From assembly GCF_028372415.1 (NCBI RefSeq), contig NC_092878.1, forward strand, positions 136,166,750 through 136,230,749: 64,000 nucleotides of DNA. Direction: 5' to 3'. The stretch comes from Notamacropus eugenii. Lineage: Eukaryota; Chordata; Mammalia; Diprotodontia; Macropodidae. Below are positions 55,918 through 64,000 of the stretch, piece after piece (the first letter of the stretch is position 1; each line of letters begins with the position of its first letter). The notes beneath the pieces are model-generated. The model ran no database searches. It was not told the DNA's origin and was given only the letters and a program-made list of their open reading frames with translations. Position numbers and translations under genes: made by a program.

Positions 55918-56001
55918 GTTTAGCCATTTCCAAATCCATGGGCACTCCTTTCCCTTCCAGTTCTTTATTACTGCAAAAAGAACTACTCTACTCTTTTTCA
56001 A

Positions 56002-56205
56002 GTATCAAAGAACTGGATACAACTACAGGGTCCTCCACAAGGGAATGATCAGACTGTGAAAATGAATGTAAAGAAATATCACTGGGTTATAAGAAATGAT
56101 GAATAAGAATTCAGAGAAGCATAGGAAGATGTAGGAAAAGAACACGATTACCAAAATGTAAATGGAATGAAGAAAAATTGAAATGGAACATTGTGTAATT
56201 TTAAC
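56002..56205 (+). mobile_element. L1 ORF2 end, opposite orientation
   Basis: CAAAGAACTGGATACAAC, AATGAATGTAAAGAAATATC and AAGAAATGATGAATAAG are the sense L1 C-terminal coding part. It faces the minus L1 to its left. Confidence 0.75.
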
Positions 56206-56219
56206 AATCTAAATAACAA

Positions 56220-56430
56220 CCACCACTAATTTTATATAGTGCTTAAAAATTTGCAAAGCATTTACATATATTATCTCATTCGAGTCTCCAAACAACACTT
56301 TGAGGAAGATGATATCATTATTTTCTTTTTTACAGATAAGAAAACTATGGCTGTGACAGGTTGAGGGACTTGTCCAGGGTCATACAACTAGTCAGTATCT
56401 GAAGCAGGATTCAGATTCAGGTTTTTTTTG
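56220..56430 (-). repeat. MIR
   Basis: TTGCAAAGCATTTACATA, TTATCTCATTCGAGTC, CTTTTTTACAGATAAG and TCATACAACTAGTCAG in antisense MIR order. Confidence 0.85.
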
Positions 56431-56629
56431 GCAGAGAGGGGGAAATGATAGGAAGGAAATATTTCAAACATTCTCAGACCCAATTGAAATGTTGGTTAGT
56501 TTTGTTAAACTGGCTTTTCTCCTTTCTTTTTTACTCCCTACTTAATCCACTTAGGGACACAGGAAAAGGATATATTTTGTTAAGAAGCCAATGTAAAAAA
56601 CAAAAGATGTTGATAAAAAAAAATCAGGT

Positions 56630-56920
56630 ATTCAAAAACAGGGCTGCTATAAATATTTTTTCAGTATAAGAACCTTGCCCTCTTTGACTTCCCTTGAATT
56701 TTACACCCAGTGGTATAACTGGGACAAACAATATGCACAATTTAATGACTTTTTAGGTACAATTCAAAATTATTTTCCAGAGCAATTGGGCTCATATCTC
56801 CCCCACATATCTCCACCCATAGTGGATCATAGAACTATCTTGATGCTTATAGCTCTCCCCAAATCCACTTCTCTAAGATTTCTTAGTGGCATGAGAGATC
56901 CGGGAGTTTTTGCAGGGATA
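56630..56920 (-). mobile_element. L1 3' coding fragment
   Basis: AACAGGGCTGCTATAAATAT, CACAATTTAATGAC, CAAAATTATTTTCCAGAGC and TATCTCCACCCATAGTGG are antisense L1 ORF2 C-terminal sequence. Confidence 0.75.
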
Positions 56921-57124
56921 TATTAAGTAGGGTGGAGCCAGTGGAACATCTTCTCCTCTCCCACTGAGCAAAAGAAGCATTTCCTGATTTAGAGGGGAGA
57001 ACTGTCCTGATCAACTATTAGGAATAACACTAAACTGAATGCTGCATTTGATAGGTCAATTAAAAAGACACAGCATCTGGTCTTAAAATCCTGCAAAATG
57101 GAAGGGATGGAAAAGAAACTTTTT

Positions 57125-57290
57125 TTGGACAGTAAGACATTTGAAGAAGACAGAGCAGTATGGGGGTGGAGAGAATCCAAAAGACCTGGATTCAGGTTCT
57201 CCCTCTAACACATGTTGGTTGTGTGATCCTAAGGTAAGTTACTTAACCACTCACTGCACCACGGAATTCTAAGATTATAATACGAAGACA
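57125..57290 (+). repeat. MIR fragment
   Basis: AAAGACCTGGATTCAGG and GTTGTGTGATCCTAAGG, followed by GTTACTTAACC. Confidence 0.65.
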
Positions 57291-57481
57291 AGTAGCAGCT
57301 CTGCATTGATGAAGGGAGTTTCCATAGCAGGAGTCCACAGATCCTGACTACCCCTCAAAAGCAATAAAAAAAAAAGTTTTAAATTTGATATTTGTTCAGG
57401 AAGAAACTGAATGTATCCAACTCAGAGTGGTCAACTTTGTAACGACTTTATGTCCTTCTCCCATTCATTGGACTGCCCTTT

Positions 57482-57758
57482 GCTAGGTGGTACAGTGGAT
57501 GGAGCACCTGTGCAGGAGTCAGGAGGACCTGAGTTAAAATCTCAGACACTTGACACTCACTAGCTGTGTGACCTTGAGCAAGTCACTTAACCCCAATTGC
57601 TTCATCCTGGGTCATCTCCAGTCATCCTGGATTCAGATGGCTCTGGAGGAGAATTGAGGCTGGTGACCTATACAGCCTTCCCTCACTCAAAACAAAGTCA
57701 AGTGCAAGTCATGTCATTACTTCTCTGATGGCATGATCTTCTTTAGCAACGAAGGATG

Positions 57759-57787
<29 letters not shown>
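57482..57787 (+). repeat. Full-length MAR1 CORE-SINE with 10-bp target-site duplication
   Basis: The head GCTAGGTGGTACAGTGGATG, the CORE GACCTTGAGCAAGTCAC and the RTE tail (ATTCAGATGGCTCTGGAGG, CCTCACTCAAAACAAAG, GCATGATCTTCTTTAGC) are all present. It ends in a CA run at about 57753-57787. ACTGCCCTTT is duplicated exactly at 57472-57481 and 57788-57797. Confidence 0.97.
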
Positions 57788-57792
<5 letters not shown>

Positions 57793-57896
57793 CCTTTACT
57801 TTGAGCCTTAATCACTAATAGTAAGAGCAGTAATTACACCTGAAGAAGCCATTTGGACCATGTAGCAAAATGAAAGACAGTTTATTAAGACACCCC

Positions 57897-57957
57897 CACA
57901 AACATACACATACATACATGCTCACACACTCACATGCTCACACACACACACACACAC
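57897..57957. repeat. (CA)n-rich tract
   Basis: Imperfect CACACA and CATACATACATG units ending in a pure CA run. Confidence 0.85.
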
Positions 57958-58174
57958 TTTAAAATAGCCAATTATTTAAGGCAAAAAGATCCTATAATTA
58001 TTTTTAGATTCTATCATAAGCCGATCCTAAAGCTGATGCTTACATTGTGTTGTGTGGCACTTACTGAGCCAAAGGCTCAAGAAACTGATATGTTTTGTAC
58101 TTCCAGATAAATCTTCAATCTAGTATAGACATTCAAAAAGTGCCCAAGAATATGTTACTTACCTTATTAGCTCT

Positions 58175-58215
58175 GTCTGTCTATCTATCTATCTGTCTAT
58201 CTATCTATCCATCCA
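58175..58215. repeat. (TCTA/TCTG)n microsatellite
   Basis: TGTCTGTCTATCTATCTAT units ending in CCATCCATCTACC. Confidence 0.9.
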
Positions 58216-58254
58216 TCTACCATTGTCCCATTACATTTCAAAAACACCAGCAGA

Positions 58255-58440
58255 AAAGGGCATTGGATTTATAATCAGAGGATGGAGATTCCAATCCAGG
58301 ATCTTCAGCTTCCTCTCGTGCAACCTTAGACAGAGAGTCAGTTCATTCCTCTAAAGTTTCAGTTTGCTCATTTGTATTGAGTGGTCAAGATTATCGTCAA
58401 GAAATCTCCCAGTTTTAAGCACTATGAATCTCTGGATTGG
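58255..58440 (+). repeat. MIR fragment
   Basis: AGAAAAGGGCATTGGATTT, AGTTTCAGTTTGCTCATTTG and CTCCCAGTTTTAAGC. Confidence 0.65.
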
Positions 58441-59189
58441 AAAGTAGTTCACTAAATACGATTATGCTCTTTAAGGTAGATGTTAGCCCTTAAAAGAAAA
58501 TTCCTTAGTTCTTGATTTGGGCATAGGATGAGTCAAGGAAGGGCAATAAGGGTAGATGGAAGGTGACCAACCAAGTGAAATGTAATCAAGCTGACTAGAA
58601 TAGTTGCTCACCTGGTAGCCCTCATTCTTCCAGCATAGCAAATAATAAAGATTTAACAGTACATGTTAATCAGGGAAATTCATGGATGGATAAAATGCCA
58701 TATACTATCAGATTTCTAAGAGAAAAGAACTCATAGCTAATTATGGATTCCAAGTTCAATATGGGAGACATTAAAGTGTGAAAATTAAAACCCTAGATGG
58801 GAGTTAAAATAAAAGCCTGGAAAGAGTAGAATTTTCCAAAGTCAATTACATGGCAAACTACATGAATGAATTCATTAGAACTACAATGTTCAATATTTCC
58901 AGATTTTCCTTCACTATACAGGATTTAGATATAAATTCTGAGCAACATTTTTTATACATCACAGTCAGCACCAAGCATTCATAATGGAGATTATTAATGC
59001 AGACTTCTCCCACCACACTATGTTGTTTCTTTAATATTTACAAAGTGCTCCATACCATACATACATCGCCAATAATAGTTCGTGCTTTCAGTACTATCAA
59101 AGACCATTCCTTAATTCTCTCAATTTATCTAACACCATGGTCTACTACAAAAACATTTTTATTCTTTGAACACTCTTAAGCATTTTGAT

Positions 59190-59265
59190 AGCAGGGCTAT
59201 TTTTTTTTAATCTTTATATCTTAACCACCTAGCACTTAGTAGGTGCTTAATAAATGTTTGTATGG
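59190..59265 (+). repeat. L2 3' tail
   Basis: CACCTAGCACTTAGTAGG and TGCTTAATAAATGTTTG. Confidence 0.75.
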
Positions 59266-59605
59266 TTGATCCATCCTTATTCCTGAAATCTATAAGGCCT
59301 ACCTCTATGTTGCTGATAAAATTTTAACATATATGCCTGTGTACATGTATGTGTATTTATGTGAACACATGCATTTGCATGTAAGATGTGTTAGTTACGC
59401 CAGTAATTGTTTTGGTGCAGGTATCATTGGGAACTTTTTCAGCAGTTTTTAAAAAGATGTTTAAATTATCTCCAAGAACATTTATTTATTGTTAAGTGTG
59501 CATCTTTATACACAACTGTTAACAAGAAAAAACCAGAAAATATGTGGCACAGCAAACTATTTGTAACCACCACCAAAAGAAGGAATACCATTATATTCAA
59601 CTTAC

Positions 59606-59656
59606 TTTTTCATTCCATGCCCAGAGTCCAATTCCAAGAAACGCTATGCCCAAGAA
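59606..59656 (-). CDS. TSPAN5: TSPAN5 exon 2 (residues 28-44)
   Basis: Seventeen codons in phase 0 from TTTCTTTCAG to AAA|GTAAG, encoding FLGIAFLGIGLWAWNEK. This is the second half of transmembrane helix 1 and the GLWAW start of the small extracellular loop. The human protein, as I recall it, has Thr where this copy has Ala (FLGI-T-FLGIG), the only clear difference I see across the seven exons. Exon 1, which should encode the first 27 residues, was not found between 59657 and 64000, which fits the very long first intron known in mammals. Confidence 0.95.
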
Positions 59657-61249
59657 CTGAAAGAAACAAATAAAGTCATGTGAGCAGTGTATACAGAAGA
59701 TGTTTTTATGGACATAAAAATCAACTTTCTAAACAATTTATTTTTCACTTTGCCTGAAAAATCTACTTCTTTAACAATGTGAATTTCAGCCTTTCATAGG
59801 GAGAGAAATCACACAAATCATTTCACCTTTAACCAGGACTGAATGAAGCAATTTGGAAGGCTCAGGATACTTGGGTATCTGGAAGACCATCATTCTATTA
59901 GTTATGGATAGGTAACAAAAATCATCAATCATGCCTAAAGCTTCCAGATCTAGTATGAGGGGACTATAAACTACAGCTAGTGTTCTGACTATAAGCCGTA
60001 CATCTAAAATACAAATTCTTTGAAAGGAACTTATATACATATATTAAACAGCTAAACTGAATAATGATCAAATTTTTGCCTGAACTTTCTTAATGGGAGC
60101 ATTTGTACAAACCAAATTTGGAGGAAGCCCCAAAGTTTGACAAACACAATAGCGTGACCCCCACACCTCTGTGGAGAGAGGGGCATTCCAAGAAACATTT
60201 AGAGGTCAGAGACTTAAGTAATTGTCCTGTATCTCATTCCTGGTCTGGGCTTACTTCGATAACCTTTTGACCAAATGGAAATAATAAAAAAGGTACAATA
60301 ATGAAAAAGGTTTTGAATAAAATGGGGATAAAAAAAACAATTTTCACCTAACTGAGTCATTTCAAAGGCTACAGCATGAGCTTCTCATACCTCACATCAG
60401 AAAGAGATCTATAGACCAGAAGGACACATGCTACAAGTGGGCATTCTCCACTCAAATCTGGTTAGAGGATGACTGATGGATCTACCCAACAATTCACCCA
60501 AATCCAAAATCCAGCTTAAACTCCAAAAAGTAGAGACTGAAGACTTCAGCCTTGCCATGGTAACACCTTGATCTTTTAAGCCTTTTGGGTTTACAGTACT
60601 TATCATGGGACTTTGAACATAATGGGTGTTTACTAATGCTAATTAACTAACTCACTACATGAGATCTTTACAAAGTGATCACTAGTTCAGTGACTACAAA
60701 CGTCCAAAATTATACCACCCTCAACATGAAAGGCAATCATTTAACCCACTACAGAGTTAAAATTGCTTTAGACATTATCAATAGCAGCATTTTGATCAAC
60801 TATCAATTAAGGTTTCCTCCCATAAAGAGGAAATAGAGCTTCTGTAACATAGACTCTGGTATATTTCATTCATATGTGTTGATTCATCAGGAGGAAAATT
60901 GTTTAAAATAGTGAAACTAAAACAAAATGGTGTCTCTTAGGCTGCCACACCTCCCAAAATATTAGTTTTTAAGATCTCAAATAACGTCACTTTCCAATCA
61001 AATGATTTAAAAGGTGTTATTTACACCACAGAATAAATATAAAAGAGAGCTATTTAATTTTTTTAGCTTACTGAAAAATGTGATAGGGAGTAGGATCAGT
61101 TAATAGCTTGCAAATAGACTATTAACTAACTCACATTTACAGTATTCTAATTTCAAAAGCAGGTTTTTTGGGGAGGGCTTCCTTTCTTCATTTCTTTCTT
61201 TCTTTACTATTTTTTCTTTCTCTCTTTAATGACCTCTGCTACAAAAGCA

Positions 61250-61610
61250 GAAACAGACTCAGCAACTTGCCCAAGGTCAAATGACTAGCAAGTGGTAGAT
61301 CTGGAATTCAAAGTCAGGTCTTCTGAGTCCCAAGTTCTAGTCTCACTGTGTTTTTCAAAATGTGGAATTAGGAATGAGTCACAGGAGTAGAAGTTGGTAT
61401 TCTAGAGAAGTAGCTGGGGGAAGGTGGGGAGTAGAAAGAATGCTGGAGAGTCAGGAGAGATGACGCTTGAATCCCCAATCATTAGCAAGTCACTTACCAC
61501 CTCAGACCTCAGTTTTAATATTTTTAAAATAGGGAAGGCAATACCTGTCACACCTATTTCATGAGATGAAATACACAAAGCATTTTACAATAGAACATAA
61601 ATTATGATAC
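61250..61610. repeat. Two MIR fragments, - then +
   Basis: About 61250-61350 is antisense (AGCAACTTGCCCAAGG, AAGTCAGGTCTTCTGAG). About 61435-61610 is sense (AGCAAGTCACTTACC, CAGACCTCAGTTTTAATA). Confidence 0.75.
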
Positions 61611-61790
61611 TATCCAGTTCAAGGCCCCGACTATACAAAGGAAAGCTGAAAGTAGCCAAGGTGGATGCTTTAGATAGCTAATTATCTATCCCATTTTCAA
61701 AGATCTCTAGGGGCAGACCCTTGGCAGCCTGTTCCACTGTTTAATCACTGTCATTACTGGCGGGAAAAAAGTAAGACAGATTTAAATGGT
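61611..61790 (-). repeat. CR1/L3 3' end fragment
   Basis: ATCCAGTTCAAGGCCCC and CCTTGGCAGCCTGTTCCACTG are antisense CR1/L3 blocks. Confidence 0.6.
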
Positions 61791-62696
61791 TTGGAGCAGT
61801 GCAGCCATGAGCCCCAATGGGATTTCTTCTGACTAACGCTCTGAAGGCTTGAGACTCCTGTCTGGTAACCACACAAAGATATTTCCTCTGTGTTGCAGGG
61901 AGTTGGAAAGTTTGGGTTACATGAGGCATGGTTAGGGCATCACAGAGGCTTTCCACAGCCAGTAAGGGAATTTGAATGGGTGATCCAAGTTGGCTATAGG
62001 ATTGACAATCCCGATGTAGAGGTGAGGTCTTCCAAAGGAGATGAAGATAGAATGGTGTAGGAAGTTCACTAGAGCTTTCTTCTGTTTTAGCAATGATTCT
62101 ACTTTTGTTTATAATTTTCCTGAAAACATTTTCTTTCAAGAGCCCTATGTGCAACCTGAATACCAATGGTTTTGCCAAAATGGTAAGAGAATGAGGAAAG
62201 AGCACTACTATTTTGATAGAAAATGAATTAACTCCAAGACAATGGCATGGTGATCATTTGTGTGCTGTGGTGGCTCAGAAATGTCACTTTCCATACAATG
62301 TCATAGGGATTTCAAATAGGTTGGATTTAATAAGAAGTAAAAATATTCAACACCTAGCCAGGCTTTTACCTGCCTCCCTCCAACAAAAAAAGAGAAAAAA
62401 CACAAAGACTTACAGTCTTGGGGGCACACTTAGTTCATCTGAAAAACTAGAAAATATTGACCTCATTCTGAGACCCAGGAAGATTAAATTGCAGCTAATA
62501 CAGTTTTAGAGATTTAGAAGCAACACTTAATTCCTTTACAAAGGAAACATAAAACTACCACTTTACAGCTCAATGCTATTTCTAAATGATATGCAAATTA
62601 TCAATCAAATGTTATTGGGAAGCTCTACCTGAGAATGTCTTTTAGAACGTAAAGAACATCAACTGACTGCCAGAACCAGACTCAAAACCCCAATCT

Positions 62697-62945
62697 GAAT
62701 TGAAATCTGGGCTTTACTATTTCCTTCCCCCATAGCTTTGAGCAAGTAAGTAGCTTCCTCTCTTTGGACCTCAGTTCCTTTATCTGTAAAAATGAGGGAG
62801 TTAGGGGCAGCTAGGTGGCACAGTGAATACAGTAACAGTTCTGGAGTCAGGAGGATGTGGGTCCAAATCTAACTTGCGTGACCCTGCAAATGGATGATCT
62901 TTAAGGAACTCCTCCCAGCTTTTGATGCTATTATCAGTTGCATAT
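62697..62945 (+). repeat. MIR split by a truncated SINE
   Basis: MIR runs 62697-62810 (GACCTCAGTTCCTTTATC, AAATGAGGGAGTTA) and resumes at about 62893 (GATGATCTTTAAGG, CCCAGCTTTTGATGC). Between them 62812-62892 is a SINE head (GGGGCAGCTAGGTGGCAC, CTGGAGTCAGGAGG, GCGTGACCCTGC). Confidence 0.8.
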
Positions 62946-62984
62946 TAAGTACATACATTTTCAAAGGATAAGATTATAACTTTA

Positions 62985-63150
62985 GGACTTCAGAGGTCAT
63001 TTAATCCACTCCCTTCATTTCACTAATGAGGACACCAAATCCCCAAAAAGGCAGTTACAAGTCTAGCCCAAGGAGCGAAATCACAGGAATAGTAAACTTC
63101 AGAGATGGATTTTGAACCCGGGGTTGACTTCAGAAAGCTCTGCCTACTAT
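62985..63150 (-). repeat. CR1/MIR-type repeat
   Basis: TTTAGGACTTCAGAGGTC, TTTAATCCACTCCC, TTTCACTAATGAGGAC and TTTTGAACCCGGGG. Confidence 0.75.
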
Positions 63151-63629
63151 GCAGCTAAAAATTATTAGTCACTTTTTTAAAAAAATAATAAGTTATGAGT
63201 TTTATTCCAAGCCTTTGGGATATTTTGGGAAGCAATTTCTCAATGACATCACAGAGATAGGGTAAATAAAATGTCCATTGTCCAAGATAGGAAAACTCAA
63301 GACCCAGAGCTCAACACTGCTACTTTCATCTTCAGTCCAGGGTCAAGAGCACATTTCCCTCACAGAGGAGAGGAATCATTTTCCTGAACTTCCTATGCTG
63401 ATGTCTAGACCTGGGAGAATATGCCACAGCATGAGTGGGGACTTTCAGGAAAAGCTGGCTAAGAAAAGGCATCCATAGGATGTGGCAAGAGGAACTTGGG
63501 TGACATTGAAGGAAAGGTCACACCAGCTCCTTCCACTGGGGCCTGAAACTGCAGGGCCTTTCATCTCACTCCAGTCCTTGTTGGGTCCTTATGATATTAA
63601 ACTGGTTCACTGCAATGGGTGCAAAGATT

Positions 63630-63720
63630 AAGAGGGGAAGGAAGGGGAAGAGGGAAAGAAGGAAAAGGGAGGAGGAAAGAGAGAAAGAGAATGAGGAAAA
63701 GGAGGAGAAGAAGAGAAGGA
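63630..63720. repeat. Purine-rich (GA/GGA) tract
   Basis: Almost only A and G on the + strand, as AGGGGAAGGAAGGGG and AGGAGGAAAGAGAG units. Open frames across it are low-complexity artefacts. Confidence 0.85.
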
Positions 63721-64000
63721 TCATGTAACAAGTGCTTACAATGTACCAGGCATTGTAATGCTTTGGTCATGGTAGAGGGGATGGAAAATGAAGTCAAGGC
63801 AATTGAGGGACACATCTTTTAAAAGAATTCCAAGAGGAATGGTGTTTATTTTATTACTGTTCCCAGAGCTGAAGGTGAAAGTGTATGTACTTGGATGTGT
63901 ATGTGTTGGGCGGGGAGTGAGGTGACAAAAGGAGCATTCTAAATATGGCGGCATGGCATGAAGATAGCCTGCTGGGAACATGGTGCTGGGTCTGAGTAGG

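Larger units (their letters stand above)
55330..56001 (-). mobile_element. Old L1 3' end carrying two later insertions
   Basis: Antisense L1 blocks ACTTTGCATCAGTTCATAAA, TTCATGTACCACAATGTG, AGCCATTTCCAAATCC, ATGGGCACTCC and CTGCAAAAAGAACTACTC are continuous once the pieces at 55572-55712 and 55732-55917 are set aside. Confidence 0.85.
33684..59605 (-). other. TSPAN5: TSPAN5 intron 2 (25.9 kb)
   Basis: It runs from the GTAAG donor next to 59606 to the CAG acceptor next to 33683. It is packed with LINE and SINE insertions, listed separately. Stretches without any recognised feature are 35510-36825, 42770-44120, 44180-46615, 47550-48050, 48835-49320, 51950-52540, 52650-53380, 54030-55325 and 58445-59185. 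About 44880-45640 looks like an eroded element but could not be assigned. Confidence 0.85.
59657..64000 (-). other. TSPAN5: TSPAN5 intron 1 (3' part)
   Basis: The intron continues past the right edge. Bases 59660-61180 show no recognised repeat. A TTTC tract lies at 61185-61225 and a purine tract at 63630-63720. MIR, CR1 and SINE pieces from 61250 to 63150 are listed separately. The 154-codon minus frame at 61741-62205 has no recognised domain. Confidence 0.8.

Overview
The window looks like marsupial nuclear DNA. The evidence is its interspersed repeats: CORE-SINEs with the 5' body that reads GGCAGCTAGGTGGC, many ending in an RTE/BovB-type tail, marsupial-type L1 3' ends, an RTE LINE, L2 and CR1/L3 LINE ends, and small hAT-type MITEs. 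The species cannot be fixed from sequence alone.

Two host genes are present, tail to tail. The last coding exon of RAP1GDS1 (SmgGDS, an armadillo-repeat chaperone/exchange factor for small GTPases) lies on the + strand at 1693-1820, followed by its 3'UTR. TSPAN5, a TspanC8 tetraspanin, fills most of the rest on the - strand. Exons 2 to 8 are all here with consensus splice sites: 59606-59656, 33537-33683, 29097-29267, 27216-27341, 24829-24876, 24597-24713 and 16759-16824. Together they encode 241 residues, matching residues 28-268 of the 268-residue mammalian protein as I recall it. Exon 1, with the first 27 residues, lies past the right edge. The TSPAN5 3'UTR probably runs to about 14,555, so the two 3' ends are about 12 kb apart. 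The same neighbour pair and orientation are known at human 4q23.

Layout: 1-1692, RAP1GDS1 intron with L1 and SINE debris; 1693-2360, RAP1GDS1 terminal exon; 2361-14554, intergenic, repeat-rich; 14555-16824, TSPAN5 terminal exon; 16825-33683, TSPAN5 introns 7 to 3 and their exons; 33684-59605, the 25.9-kb intron 2, holding the clearest transposon history; 59657-64000, the start of intron 1.

No other protein-coding gene, tRNA, rRNA or CRISPR was recognised, and no LTR or retroviral element was identified. Most other open frames are short chance frames or pieces of LINEs. The most informative non-genic structure is a 2.85-kb ORF1-only, half-L1 (HAL1) type element at 37949-40796. It has 11-bp target-site duplications and sits inside an older L1. 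Also notable are an inverted (twin-priming-like) RTE fragment interrupted by a copied L1/SINE junction, a paired undescribed ~450-bp segment at 7.4-7.9 kb and 18.0-18.9 kb, and several nested insertions that can be put in order of age.
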